Below, in pieces: positions 1 to 7,387 of a DNA stretch of 21,858 bases (position 1 is its first letter; the number at the start of each line of letters is the position of its first letter). Below the pieces are notes generated by a model that saw only the letters and a program-made list of their open reading frames with translations, did no database searches and was not told the DNA's origin. The stretch comes from Bacteroidota bacterium (lineage in GTDB: Bacteria; Bacteroidota; Bacteroidia; Chitinophagales; LD1): the NCBI GenBank assembly GCA_028288545.1, contig JAQBNQ010000530.1, forward strand, positions 1 through 21,858, given 5' to 3'. The translations under genes were made by a program, and so were the position numbers.

Positions 1-3
1 TAT

Positions 4-23
4 CCACGCCTTGAAAGGCGTGG
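4..23. repeat. REP-like hairpin
   Basis: Perfect 9-bp inverted repeat CCACGCCTT / AAGGCGTGG around a GA loop, at the very left edge. It has the same design (CCACG...CGTGG stem) as the palindrome at 2273-2300, so it is probably the end of a dispersed REP-like element. The rest of 1-275 holds no gene I can support. Confidence 0.55.
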
Positions 24-96
24 CAACTTTATAAATGCAGGAATATCCCCTTTTATCGCTTAAACGACAGAAGGTTTCGAACAGCAATCGGGTGAA

Positions 97-112
97 CCCT
101 GCCCATACAGGG
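97..112. terminator. weak hairpin, possible terminator
   Basis: CCCTG (97-101) pairs with CAGGG (108-112) around a six-base loop, followed by CTTTTCTACTTTTT. It could end a + strand transcript entering from outside the window, but the stem is only 5 bp and the T run is interrupted. Confidence 0.25.
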
Positions 113-113
113 C

Positions 114-192
114 TTTTCTACTTTTTAGAATACTCTTTATAATCGATTGATTGTCAATGCATACGTTTCTACTTATTTCTATTAATAGAAAT
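114..192 (+). repeat. 79-bp dispersed repeat, copy A
   Basis: This segment aligns by eye, at roughly three quarters identity, with the reverse complement of 8680-8757. Both run from TTTCTACTTTTTA at one end to TCTATTAATAGAAAT at the other. The end at 175-192 is a perfect 18-bp palindrome (ATTTCTATTAATAGAAAT). The ends resemble each other in inverted orientation, so it may be a small non-coding mobile element or a regulatory module. Confidence 0.5.
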
Positions 193-248
193 GCCCCGGC
201 ACTTCCAAAACTTTCGGGTTAATCGGGTGTTTTTACCAGCAAAGCCAT

Positions 249-256
249 TAACTTTG
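249..256 (+). promoter_or_regulatory. -7 promoter element of nfuA-like gene
   Basis: TAACTTTG matches the Bacteroidota -7 consensus TAnnTTTG and ends 19 nt before the ATG at 276. This implies a leader of about 15 nt. I see no clear -33 TTTG at the expected distance. Confidence 0.5.
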
Positions 257-275
257 CAGCCTCAAAATCAACACT

Positions 276-863
276 ATGGACGCTACTAACATAATAGAGA
301 TATACACCGAAATGACTCCCAATCCGGAGAGTATGAAGTTTATTACCAACAAACACATACTGCCTAATTTTCAACTTGATTTTAAGACCAAGGAACTTGC
401 TGGCGGTTCGGCATTGGCTACCAACCTGTTTGATATCCCTTTTGTAAACGGGGTATTTATAGCCAACAACTTTGTTACCATCACCAAAAAGCCCGAATAC
501 GATTGGTTTGAAATTAACCCTGAATTGAAGGAGTCTATTAAGCAGTTTTTGCAAAGCGGTAAGCAACCGGTTGATGATGCTTTACTGCCTAAGGATATTT
601 TGCAAGAACAAAATCCTGCCGCAGCAGCTACCGACACGGAAAGTAAAATCAAAGACCTGCTGGAGAAATACGTAAAGCCTGCCATACAAATGGATGGGGG
701 GCATATTGAGTTCCGCTCGTTTGAGGATGGTGTTGTAAAGTTAGCCCTGCAGGGTTCTTGCAGCGGCTGTCCTTCGTCTGTGATCACGCTAAAATCGGGC
801 ATTGAAGGTTTACTGAAACGCATGGTACCTGAAGTGTTGGAAGTAGAAGCCGTTAACGAATAA
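276..863 (+). CDS. Nfu/NifU-type iron-sulfur carrier protein
   Basis: A 195-residue cytoplasmic scaffold or carrier that would hold a [4Fe-4S] cluster and pass it to client enzymes. The N-terminal Nfu_N-type domain spans roughly residues 8-95 and carries the typical MTPNPESMKF segment. A short Ala-rich linker follows. The C-terminal NifU-like domain starts near 122, with the MDGGHIEF segment and the C162-x-x-C165 motif (CSGC) that binds the cluster between two subunits. The two-domain order and length match family members of about 190-200 residues. The ATG at 276 directly precedes the conserved domain and follows a -7 box. The gene is monocistronic and converges on the desaturase gene with 38 nt between stops. 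This N-terminal domain differs from the degenerate A-type domain of E. coli NfuA, so I give no symbol. Confidence 0.93.
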   Translation: MDATNIIEIYTEMTPNPESMKFITNKHILPNFQLDFKTKELAGGSALATNLFDIPFVNGVFIANNFVTITKKPEYDWFEINPELKESIKQFLQSGKQPVDDALLPKDILQEQNPAAAATDTESKIKDLLEKYVKPAIQMDGGHIEFRSFEDGVVKLALQGSCSGCPSSVITLKSGIEGLLKRMVPEVLEVEAVNE

Positions 864-876
864 GAACGCAATTCAG

Positions 877-892
877 GCGTTAAAATTAACGC
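877..892. terminator. small hairpin between convergent genes
   Basis: GCGTTAA / TTAACGC around AA lies between the convergent stops of the Nfu-like gene and the desaturase. There is no T tract on either side, so termination is only a possibility suggested by position. Confidence 0.3.
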
Positions 893-901
893 TGCAGGCA
901 A

Positions 902-2188
902 TTACATCCCGGAAGTATTCAAACGATTATAACACTGTGCGATGAACCATGTTGCGAGGAGGAATAAAATTGCCAGCGAAAAGGAAAGGATACCAAAAAG
1001 AGATAACTGTTGCTGAAAGGAAAAGCAAAGGCCAATTACGGCGATTAAGATCAACCTGCCTACCTCCGCATAATCAGCCCATCGTTTATTTTCCAGCAAG
1101 GCTGTAAAAATGGAAAAACAGCTAACCGCTACAATTACAGTAAACATATATCCCACTATATCTGAAGCTTTTTCAAAGTGATTGATAGCCATAAAAGCCA
1201 ACGCCGCTGTTAGCACGTAATTGATAAAAACATAAATTTTCTTCTCCGGTTGATTGGTAAAATTGACGACTACTGAAGGAGCCGGACTACGCTTCAATCC
1301 CGCAGGAGCAAAAGCAGGTCTGCCAAAAATAACTCTGAGTCTATCCCTCCAACTACCGGCACCTGCTGCTGTTTTTATTATGTGGAGGTGGTGATGAACA
1401 TTACTCCACACAGGATTTTGATTTTGCAAAGGTTTAAGAATACCATACTCCACCTCTTCAACTTCCGGTTCAAAAGTGCCGAACAGTTTATCCCAAATGA
1501 TAAAAAAGGCGCCATAATTTTTATCAATGTATTGCGGGTTTTTTCCGTGATGGACGCGGTGATGCGATGGCGTGGACATGAAGTATTCGAGCGGCCCCAA
1601 TTTGTTTACCAACCGGGTATGAACCATGAATTGCCAGATAAGGCTAACCGCATAAGCGGCAATAAACATTTGCCAGGGTATACCAAAAAATGCAAGTGGC
1701 ATAAAAAACACCCAGGTGTAAATATTCTCCAGGGCATTTTGACGCAGGGCTACTCCAAAATTATATTCGGTGTTGCTGTGGTGGGTAATATGCCCTGCCC
1801 ACATAATATTTACCTCGTGCGAAAACCGGTGCAACCAATACTGGCAAAAATCTGCCAGCACCAAAACAAAAATGTAATTCAGTAAAACCAATAGGTGAAG
1901 ATGATATCCGGCAAATGGATTTGTTGTTATCACATCACCCCATCCAAATAACCTTTGAATAGAATAATGCTGCTGCGCAAAAACAAAAGCCGAAATGAAA
2001 AGCAGCTTATTCAATACATCCGTTAATTGTTGTAGAGAAGCTATGCTGAGATTGATGATGAGAAATTCGGAGGAGAAGTAGTTTTTCTTCAGTAACCGGG
2101 CAAGAAGAAACTCCAGCGCTAAACCCGTAATAAATACGGATGCGATGACGATGCCAACGACTTCGGTTATTTTATCAGTTGAGCTCAT
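902..2188 (-). CDS. Fatty acid hydroxylase / sterol desaturase family membrane enzyme (AGMO-like)
   Basis: A 428-residue multi-pass membrane protein of the di-iron fatty acid hydroxylase superfamily. The histidine clusters expected to bind two irons are visible: H120-RFS-H124, H133-IT-HH137, H190, and HH-RV-HH at 209-214. The stretch HEVNIMWAGHITHHSNTEYN resembles alkylglycerol monooxygenase (TMEM195) more than plant or fungal sterol desaturases, so the substrate may be an ether lipid or long-chain lipid. That is family inference. Hydrophobic segments lie near residues 8-30, 60-80, 97-118, 155-185 and, after the catalytic part, several between 318 and 425. This extra C-terminal membrane region of about 150 residues makes it longer than minimal hydroxylases. 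It is transcribed alone. The start at 2188 is the first in-frame ATG before the hydrophobic N-terminus. Confidence 0.88.
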   Translation of the reverse strand: MSSTDKITEVVGIVIASVFITGLALEFLLARLLKKNYFSSEFLIINLSIASLQQLTDVLNKLLFISAFVFAQQHYSIQRLFGWGDVITTNPFAGYHLHLLVLLNYIFVLVLADFCQYWLHRFSHEVNIMWAGHITHHSNTEYNFGVALRQNALENIYTWVFFMPLAFFGIPWQMFIAAYAVSLIWQFMVHTRLVNKLGPLEYFMSTPSHHRVHHGKNPQYIDKNYGAFFIIWDKLFGTFEPEVEEVEYGILKPLQNQNPVWSNVHHHLHIIKTAAGAGSWRDRLRVIFGRPAFAPAGLKRSPAPSVVVNFTNQPEKKIYVFINYVLTAALAFMAINHFEKASDIVGYMFTVIVAVSCFSIFTALLENKRWADYAEVGRLILIAVIGLCFSFQQQLSLFGILSFSLAILFLLATWFIAQCYNRLNTSGM

Positions 2189-2237
2189 TTATTATTGCTA
2201 TGAAGATAGGTTTTAGGCCAGTGCAAACCAAATTAAG

Positions 2238-2334
2238 AAACCGTTAAAACGGTTTTGATTCATTTGTTTTCCATAGCCCACGGTTTAAACCGTGGGCTAT
2301 ATGAGTGGCCCCATAAAAATGGTTTCAACCATTT
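2238..2334. repeat. cluster of three REP-like hairpins
   Basis: Three adjacent perfect inverted repeats with related cores. AAACCGTT/AACGGTTT (2238-2255) is followed by a 28-nt palindrome (2273-2300, arm ATAGCCCACGGTTT) and then AAATGGTT/AACCATTT (2317-2334). Each has a GGTT...AACC centre. The set resembles the REP/RAYT-type palindromic repeats scattered through Bacteroidota genomes. No RAYT transposase is present in the window. Confidence 0.65.
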
Positions 2335-2350
2335 CCCAAGATTATGCAAA

Positions 2351-2385
2351 AAAAAATGCCGGCTGAATTTCAGCCGGCATTTTTG
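2351..2385. terminator. Bidirectional intrinsic terminator downstream of infB
   Basis: The 12-bp arms ATGCCGGCTGAA (2356-2367) and TTCAGCCGGCAT (2369-2380) are flanked by an A run on the left and TTTTT on the right. Transcripts leaving infB on the - strand would form the hairpin followed by U residues. It lies 43 nt past the infB stop and is the strongest terminator in the window. Confidence 0.85.
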
Positions 2386-2390
2386 TATTC

Positions 2391-2416
2391 GTCTATTGTC
2401 TAAAGTCTGATGTCTT
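2391..2416. repeat. TGTCTA-type dispersed simple repeat
   Basis: Irregular direct repeats of TGTCT with a few-base spacers. It shares the 13-mer TTGTCTAAAGTCT (2396-2408) with 14313-14325. The same type of sequence occurs inside paaD at 16788-16814 in the opposite orientation. Confidence 0.5.
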
Positions 2417-2427
2417 GTGCCAAATTA

Positions 2428-5151
2428 CTACAGTTTTCTTTGAACTTCTGTAGTTTCAAACACTTCCACAACATCACCTTCTTTAATATCCTGGTAGTCT
2501 TTTATCATCACACCGCACTCTAAGCCGCTTACCACTTCCTTGGCGTCGTCTTTAAAACGCTTTAAGCCCGCCACTGTTCCGGTATGGATAACAATTCCAT
2601 CGCGGATGATACGAACTTTTGATCTGCTAAGTACCCGCCCATCGCGAACGAAGCAACCGGCGATGGTACCCACCTTGCTAACATGTATGGCATTGCGCAC
2701 ATCCAGGTTACCGATCACTTTTTCTTCGATCTTAGGCTCCAATAACCCTTCCATCGCGCTCTTGATCTCTTCAATGGCGTTGTAGATAATAGAGTATAAA
2801 CGTATATCCACACCTTCTGTATCTGCGATCTTCTTCGCGTTAGATGAAGGACGAACGTTAAAGCCGATAACGATAGCATCGGAAGCTGTTGCCAGCAATA
2901 CATCAGATTCGGAGATAGCTCCTACCCCCTTGTGAATAATACGTATCGCAATTTCTTCGGTTGATAGTTTGAGCAATGAATCCGCAAGGGCTTCCACAGA
3001 ACCATCCACGTCACCTTTAAGGATGAGGTTAAGTTCTTTAAAATTACCCAAGGCCAAACGACGACCGATCTCATCCAGTGTAATGTGTTTCTTGGTACGG
3101 ATACCTGTTTCGCGTTCAATTTGTGCGCGTTTGGTAGCCAGTTCTTTTGCATCCGATTCGTTTGCAAATACTTTAAACTTTTCACCGGCCTGTGGTGCAC
3201 CGCTTAAGCCCAACACCTGTACGGGTCCCGATGGGCCGATGCCTTTTACTTTTTCGCCTTTGTAATCGAACATGGCCTTTACGCGGCCATAGTAAGGACC
3301 GGCCACAATAATATCACCCAGATTTAAAGTGCCATTTTGAACCAGCAGGGTGGTTGTATATCCGCGGCCTTTATCAAGCGTAGCCTCAATTACCGAACCC
3401 GAAGCAAGTCTCTCAGGATTTGCTTTTAACTCCAATAATTCCGATTGGATCAGAATTTTATCGAGTAACAGATCAATGTTCAATCCTTTTTTGGCAGAAA
3501 TTTCCTGGCTTTGGTAAGGCCCTCCCCATTCTTCAACCAGCAAATTCATACTGGCCAGTTGCTGGCGGATGTTATCGGCGTTAGCGCCGTCCTTATCAAT
3601 TTTGTTGAAGGCAAATATCATTGGCACACCAGCACTTTGTGCGTGGTTGATGGCTTCTTTTGTTTGAGGCATTACCGCATCATCCGCAGCAATTACAATT
3701 ACAGCAATGTCGGTAACCTTAGCACCCCGTGCCCGCATGGCGGTAAACGCCTCGTGACCCGGTGTATCCAAAAAGGTGATCTTTTTACCGCTGCTGGTAT
3801 TTACTTCGTAAGCACCAATGTGCTGCGTTATACCACCGGCTTCTTTTCCGGCAACGTTGGTTTTACGGATATAATCCAGCAAGGAAGTTTTACCGTGATC
3901 TACGTGGCCCATGATCGTTACGATAGGTGCCCGCGTGGTTAAAATTTCATTTTTATCAGGTTCGTCCTCTTTAAATGCGGTTTGATCGGCTGCGGAGATG
4001 AACTCAATTTCAAAATGATTTTCTGCGGCTACTAATTCAATGATGGTGGCATCCAGACGCTGGTTGATGGAAACAATTACACCGAGACTCATACAAGTTT
4101 GTATAACCTGCACCGGTGCAATGTTCATGAGGCTGGCAAGTTCTGCTACCGATGTAAACTCGGCTACCTGCAATTTGCTGTTCTCCTGGTTTTCCTGGTC
4201 GGCGGCCATTTTTTCCTGAACGGCTTCGCGCTTTCCTCTTCTGAATTTAGAACGATCACTCTTGGCAGTTTGGGCCTGTATTTTGGCCATGGTTGCCCTG
4301 ATCTTATCTTCAATTTCCTTTTCGGTTATTTCTGCAGGTTGTGCAGGAACATCCGGTTTTTTAGTGATCTCGCGCTTACGCTGAAAATTCTCGACTTTCT
4401 TATCGTAATACTGGTCGCCGGCCAAAGGAGGACGTTCCTTTTTCTTAACCAGTTTGCGGGTGCGTTTTTTAGCTTCTGCATTAGGGTCTTTGCTGGCGTC
4501 TTTAGGCTCTTCTTTTTTCTTCGGTTTTTCTTCAAACTGCTTTAAGTCAATACGGCCTACTTCTTTGGGTCCTTCAAGCGTTTGGTACTTTGTTTCAATT
4601 TTTTGAATAATCTCCGGCTCGGGTTCAGACTTTTTCTTTTTGCCTTTGTCTTCAACAATTACAACCGGTGGAACAACTACCTCTGGTGTTATTACTTCAG
4701 GTACCGGCTCTTCAACTTTTTTCTTTTCTTTTTTAGGCTTATCAAGATCAACGGTTCCTATTAGTTTAGGGCCTTCTAAAGTCACCTTATCGGCACTTAT
4801 TGTTTCTTCTTCTTTTTCCTTTTCTTTTTCTTTTTCTTTAGGTGCCAGGTTTGTTTTTACCAGTACTTCCTTTTCTTCTTCTTTCTTTTTATGCGTGGTA
4901 ATGTTGTCTTCAGGCATTTCCAAACTTTCCTTCTTCGCCTTCTCAATTTTTGTATTGTCGGCTTGCTCTTTAATCGCCTTATCGCTACCAAAAGCCTTAT
5001 CCAACACCGCAATCATATCAGCGGTTAGTTTGGTGGTAGGTTTATTTTCAATTTCAACGCCGCTTTGCTTCAACTTTTCGAGCAAGTGTTCCATGCTCAC
5101 GTTGTAAGTGGTTGCGGCTTTCGCCAATCGCATACTAGGTGCTTCTGCCAT
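2428..5151 (-). CDS. infB: Translation initiation factor IF-2
   Basis: A 907-residue GTPase that places initiator tRNA on the 30S subunit and promotes subunit joining. A small N-terminal helical domain covers about residues 1-52. A long Lys/Glu/Pro-rich linker (about 60-320) follows and contains two copies of a TLEGPK-x-x-G-x-x-DL unit (about 124 and 191). A second IF2_N-type domain sits near 330-375. The G domain has G1 GHVDHGKT at 415-422, G3 DTPGH at 462-466 and G4 NKID at 516-519. Domains II, III and the C-terminal tRNA-binding region fill the rest. The linker is the main reason for the length relative to compact IF-2s and is typical of Bacteroidota. It is the last gene of rimP-nusA-infB, 90 nt after nusA, and ends before a strong terminator. 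Confidence 0.98.
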   Translation of the reverse strand: MAEAPSMRLAKAATTYNVSMEHLLEKLKQSGVEIENKPTTKLTADMIAVLDKAFGSDKAIKEQADNTKIEKAKKESLEMPEDNITTHKKKEEEKEVLVKTNLAPKEKEKEKEKEEETISADKVTLEGPKLIGTVDLDKPKKEKKKVEEPVPEVITPEVVVPPVVIVEDKGKKKKSEPEPEIIQKIETKYQTLEGPKEVGRIDLKQFEEKPKKKEEPKDASKDPNAEAKKRTRKLVKKKERPPLAGDQYYDKKVENFQRKREITKKPDVPAQPAEITEKEIEDKIRATMAKIQAQTAKSDRSKFRRGKREAVQEKMAADQENQENSKLQVAEFTSVAELASLMNIAPVQVIQTCMSLGVIVSINQRLDATIIELVAAENHFEIEFISAADQTAFKEDEPDKNEILTTRAPIVTIMGHVDHGKTSLLDYIRKTNVAGKEAGGITQHIGAYEVNTSSGKKITFLDTPGHEAFTAMRARGAKVTDIAVIVIAADDAVMPQTKEAINHAQSAGVPMIFAFNKIDKDGANADNIRQQLASMNLLVEEWGGPYQSQEISAKKGLNIDLLLDKILIQSELLELKANPERLASGSVIEATLDKGRGYTTTLLVQNGTLNLGDIIVAGPYYGRVKAMFDYKGEKVKGIGPSGPVQVLGLSGAPQAGEKFKVFANESDAKELATKRAQIERETGIRTKKHITLDEIGRRLALGNFKELNLILKGDVDGSVEALADSLLKLSTEEIAIRIIHKGVGAISESDVLLATASDAIVIGFNVRPSSNAKKIADTEGVDIRLYSIIYNAIEEIKSAMEGLLEPKIEEKVIGNLDVRNAIHVSKVGTIAGCFVRDGRVLSRSKVRIIRDGIVIHTGTVAGLKRFKDDAKEVVSGLECGVMIKDYQDIKEGDVVEVFETTEVQRKL
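4806..4840. repeat. purine/pyrimidine microsatellite inside infB
   Basis: A near-perfect CTTTTT-type hexanucleotide run on the + strand encodes alternating Lys-Glu residues (about 105-117) in the IF-2 linker. A whole-unit change would add or remove Lys-Glu pairs without breaking the frame. Confidence 0.6.
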
Positions 5152-5177
5152 AATTTGTTTTTAATGAAAGTATATAG

Positions 5178-5217
5178 GTGATAAGTATTGGCTTTACATA
5201 TCACCAATACCTATCAC
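5178..5217 (-). promoter_or_regulatory. nusA-infB intercistronic hairpin
   Basis: 14-nt arms (5178-5191 and 5204-5217) flank a 12-nt loop in the 90-nt gap between nusA and infB. The single DNA mismatch becomes a G-U pair in the transcript of the coding (-) strand, so the RNA stem is fully paired. There is no U tract directly after it. RNA processing or stabilisation is more likely than termination, but this is inference. Confidence 0.5.
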
Positions 5218-5241
5218 TTGTTTTGTTTAACCGTTTTCATT

Positions 5242-6507
5242 TCAAGACTTAGATTTCTCTTCATCCTGGAACTCGCTTTGAAGGATCTTACGGATCTCTT
5301 TGATCGTTTCCTCTTCAAGGTCTGTTCTACGTACCAACTCCTCATCGTTAAGCGCTAAAACGCTTCTCGCTGTATCGCAACCAATCTTCTTCAATTCGTC
5401 TATCATCCAGCCATCAATCTCATCTGAAAATTCATCAAGATCGATATCGTACTCCTCTTCGCTGCCTTCCTCATTTTCGCGGTACACATCTATTTCAAAG
5501 GCCACCAAACGGCTTGCCAGTTTTATGTTAACCCCGCGTTTACCAATGGCTAACGACACCTGGTCTGGCTTAAGGTAAACAGAAATCCGTTTATTTTCCT
5601 GGTCAATATCAATAGAGGTGATTTTTGCAGGTGCCAAAGCACGTTGCACCATTAGCGAAAGGTTGTTGGTATGGTTGATGATATCAATGTTCTCGTTCTT
5701 TAATTCGCGAACGATACCATGGATACGTGAACCTTTTACCCCAACACAGGCACCCACGGGGTCAATCCTGTCGTCGAAAGATTCAACTACAACTTTCGCT
5801 TTTTCGCCCGGCTCGCGAACGATGTTCTTTACAACGATAAGTCCGTCGAAAATTTCAGGTACTTCCTGCTCTAACAGTTTTGCCAGGAACGCATTGTCGG
5901 TCCTTGACAAAATGATGAACGGGGTACCGTTTCTTAACTCTACCTTTCTTACCACTGCGCGAACTGTTTCGCCCTTTTTAAAGAAATCGGTTTTGATCTG
6001 CTCCGACTTAGGCAACAACAATTCGTTTCCTTCTTCGTCAAGCAACAGGATCTCTTTTTTCCAAACCTGGTAAACTTCAGCCGAAATAATTTCGCCTATC
6101 CTGTCTTTATATTTTTTGAAAACTTCGTCTTTCTCAAGATCGCCTACACGCGATGCCAGTGTTTGGCGGGCAGCGAGTATAGCCCTGCGGCCAAAGCTTT
6201 CAAGTTCTATCTTCTCATAAGTTTCTTCGCCTACTTCAAAATCGGCTTCCAGACTTTTTGCTTCGGTAATTCCAATCTGGGTAATAGGGTTTTCAACGGC
6301 CTCGTCAGCCACAATTTCCCGTCTGTGCCAGATTTCAAGGTCACCCTTGTCGGTGTTTACGATAATGTCAAAATTATCCGCGTCACCATACTTTTTGCGA
6401 AGCAGGGTACGAAAAACGTCTTCCAGCACCTTCATCATAGTAGGGCGGTCGATATTTTTCATTTGTTTGAACTCGCTAAACGAGTCAATCAGATCTAAGC
6501 TGTTCAT
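5242..6507 (-). CDS. nusA: Transcription termination/antitermination factor NusA
   Basis: A 421-residue RNA polymerase-binding factor that modulates pausing, termination and antitermination. The N-terminal RNAP-binding domain spans about residues 1-125. An S1 domain follows (about 130-200). Two KH RNA-binding domains come next, the second carrying IGKRGVNIKLASRL with its GxxG loop. An acidic segment and a short helical C-terminal region rich in DEELVRRTDLEEETI-type sequence complete it. The length fits Bacteroidota NusA, which lacks the long double acidic repeat domain of E. coli. The start ATG at 6507 leads straight into the conserved N-terminal helix. It sits 164 nt after rimP and 90 nt before infB. 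Confidence 0.97.
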   Translation of the reverse strand: MNSLDLIDSFSEFKQMKNIDRPTMMKVLEDVFRTLLRKKYGDADNFDIIVNTDKGDLEIWHRREIVADEAVENPITQIGITEAKSLEADFEVGEETYEKIELESFGRRAILAARQTLASRVGDLEKDEVFKKYKDRIGEIISAEVYQVWKKEILLLDEEGNELLLPKSEQIKTDFFKKGETVRAVVRKVELRNGTPFIILSRTDNAFLAKLLEQEVPEIFDGLIVVKNIVREPGEKAKVVVESFDDRIDPVGACVGVKGSRIHGIVRELKNENIDIINHTNNLSLMVQRALAPAKITSIDIDQENKRISVYLKPDQVSLAIGKRGVNIKLASRLVAFEIDVYRENEEGSEEEYDIDLDEFSDEIDGWMIDELKKIGCDTARSVLALNDEELVRRTDLEEETIKEIRKILQSEFQDEEKSKS

Positions 6508-6581
6508 GATTTTGAATTTTTTGTTTTGAAGATTTATGGTTTTAGGTCAATAATAATTCCCTTTTAAAAAATAAATACAAG

Positions 6582-6600
6582 CCACAGATTCACAGATTTA
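6582..6600. repeat. short ACAGATT direct repeat in rimP-nusA gap
   Basis: CCACAGATTCACAGATTTA contains ACAGATT twice. This kind of sequence is a familiar small dispersed repeat in Bacteroidota intergenic DNA, recalled from general knowledge rather than searched. The remainder of the 164-nt gap is AT-rich with no ORF. Confidence 0.35.
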
Positions 6601-6671
6601 ATACAAAAAAACCTGCAACAATCAGCGAAATTCAGAGTTGGTATTTCTGTATTAACCGCTTATTTCTTTAT

Positions 6672-7157
6672 TTAAAATTTGAATTGCAATACTGCTTTTT
6701 TAATCTCATCGTATCTTACTACAAACTCTTTGGCTGGTTGTTCTTCAGCCGGTTTCTTTTTCTTTTTTACCTCAGGCTTTACTTCCCTCAGCAATATATT
6801 TTCGGGGCCAACTTCTACTAACTGCGCTTCTATATTTGTTCCGTCGTTCTTAACCACTTCCAGTATTCTGCCAATTCTTCTTTTGTACTGCCTTGGTATC
6901 CTTAATGGGTTGTCCATACCGGGGCTCGACACTTCAAGAATATAATTGTCGGGCACAATACCGCTTCCGTCCAAATGTTTTTCAAGAAAGCGCGAAATGG
7001 TAGCGCAGTCGTCAATGTGTATCCCTTCATCGCTATCTACATACACTTCAAGCTTTCTGCCCATCGAAAACTTAACATCCACCAGGAAAAGATTCTTCTC
7101 TTCCAGCAGCGGCGTTAACCACTCTTCAATTTTGTCTTTAACTATCCCGAAATCCAT
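6672..7157 (-). CDS. rimP: Ribosome maturation factor RimP
   Basis: A 161-residue factor needed for late 30S subunit assembly. The N-terminal alpha/beta domain contains VDVKFSMGRKLEVYVDSDEGIHIDDC and the conserved segment EVSSPGMDNPLR (about residues 79-90). A C-terminal SH3-like domain follows, with a Lys-rich insertion (VKKKKKPAEEQP) before the last strand. The start at 7157 is favoured because it follows an ideal Shine-Dalgarno five bases away and begins the conserved domain. The longer in-frame extension (MRERGRKSPLL...) is read from the leader hairpin and is not protein-like. First gene of the operon with nusA and infB, divergent from hflX. Confidence 0.93.
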   Translation of the reverse strand: MDFGIVKDKIEEWLTPLLEEKNLFLVDVKFSMGRKLEVYVDSDEGIHIDDCATISRFLEKHLDGSGIVPDNYILEVSSPGMDNPLRIPRQYKRRIGRILEVVKNDGTNIEAQLVEVGPENILLREVKPEVKKKKKPAEEQPAKEFVVRYDEIKKAVLQFKF

Positions 7158-7162
7158 TTCTT

Positions 7163-7169
7163 CCTCCTT
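7163..7169 (-). promoter_or_regulatory. Shine-Dalgarno of rimP
   Basis: AAGGAGG on the - strand, five bases before the ATG at 7157. This decides the rimP start. Shine-Dalgarno sequences are uncommon in Bacteroidota and I see no comparable one before the other genes here. Confidence 0.7.
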
Positions 7170-7213
7170 AAAATCCCCCACTAAATTAGGGGAAACGGTA
7201 CGTTTAGAAAACA

Positions 7214-7239
7214 AGAGAGGGGACTTTCGTCCCCTCTCT
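7214..7239 (-). promoter_or_regulatory. Early leader hairpin of rimP-nusA-infB (attenuator candidate)
   Basis: On the - strand a perfect 11-bp stem AGAGAGGGGAC / GTCCCCTCTCT closes a GAAA tetraloop and is followed by TGTTTTCT. It begins roughly 10 nt after the predicted start of transcription and ends 56 nt before the rimP ATG. The form is that of an intrinsic terminator placed in a leader. A role in attenuation or mRNA stability is inference. Confidence 0.6.
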
Positions 7240-7255
7240 CTCATTAAATCTGCTG

Positions 7256-7286
7256 CAAATATAGGGTATTTAAAGGAATAACCAAA
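7256..7286 (-). promoter_or_regulatory. rimP-nusA-infB promoter
   Basis: On the - strand TTTG (7286-7283), 19 nt, then TATATTTG (7263-7256). This is an essentially perfect match to the Bacteroidota primary sigma consensus TTTG-N19-TAnnTTTG. Transcription would start near 7250. Confidence 0.8.
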
Positions 7287-7375
7287 GTTTTGAAAAGATC
7301 CCTTATTTCTTTGGTTAGTAGCAAATATGCCGGCACCTTTAGAAAATGCATTTCGCCTTGGCGTTTAAGGATTTT

Positions 7376-7383
7376 TACTTTTG
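7376..7383 (+). promoter_or_regulatory. -7 element before hflX
   Basis: TACTTTTG fits TAnnTTTG but ends only four bases before the ATG at 7388, so a transcript from it would be leaderless or nearly so. The -33 region (TTTC at 7351-7354) is only a partial match. Confidence 0.4.
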
Positions 7384-7387
7384 TGGT

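Noticed and set aside
1382..1885. 167-residue + strand frame inside the desaturase gene
   Set aside because: A shadow of the - strand gene, which has the full set of His motifs.
4640..5107. 155-residue + strand frame opposite infB
   Set aside because: Low-complexity Ser/Phe-rich text that mirrors the Lys/Glu-rich IF-2 linker on the other strand. The - strand gene is certain.
7158..7244. N-terminal extension of RimP (MRERGRKSPLL...)
   Set aside because: It would be translated from the leader hairpin, and the ATG at 7157 has an ideal Shine-Dalgarno and begins the conserved domain.
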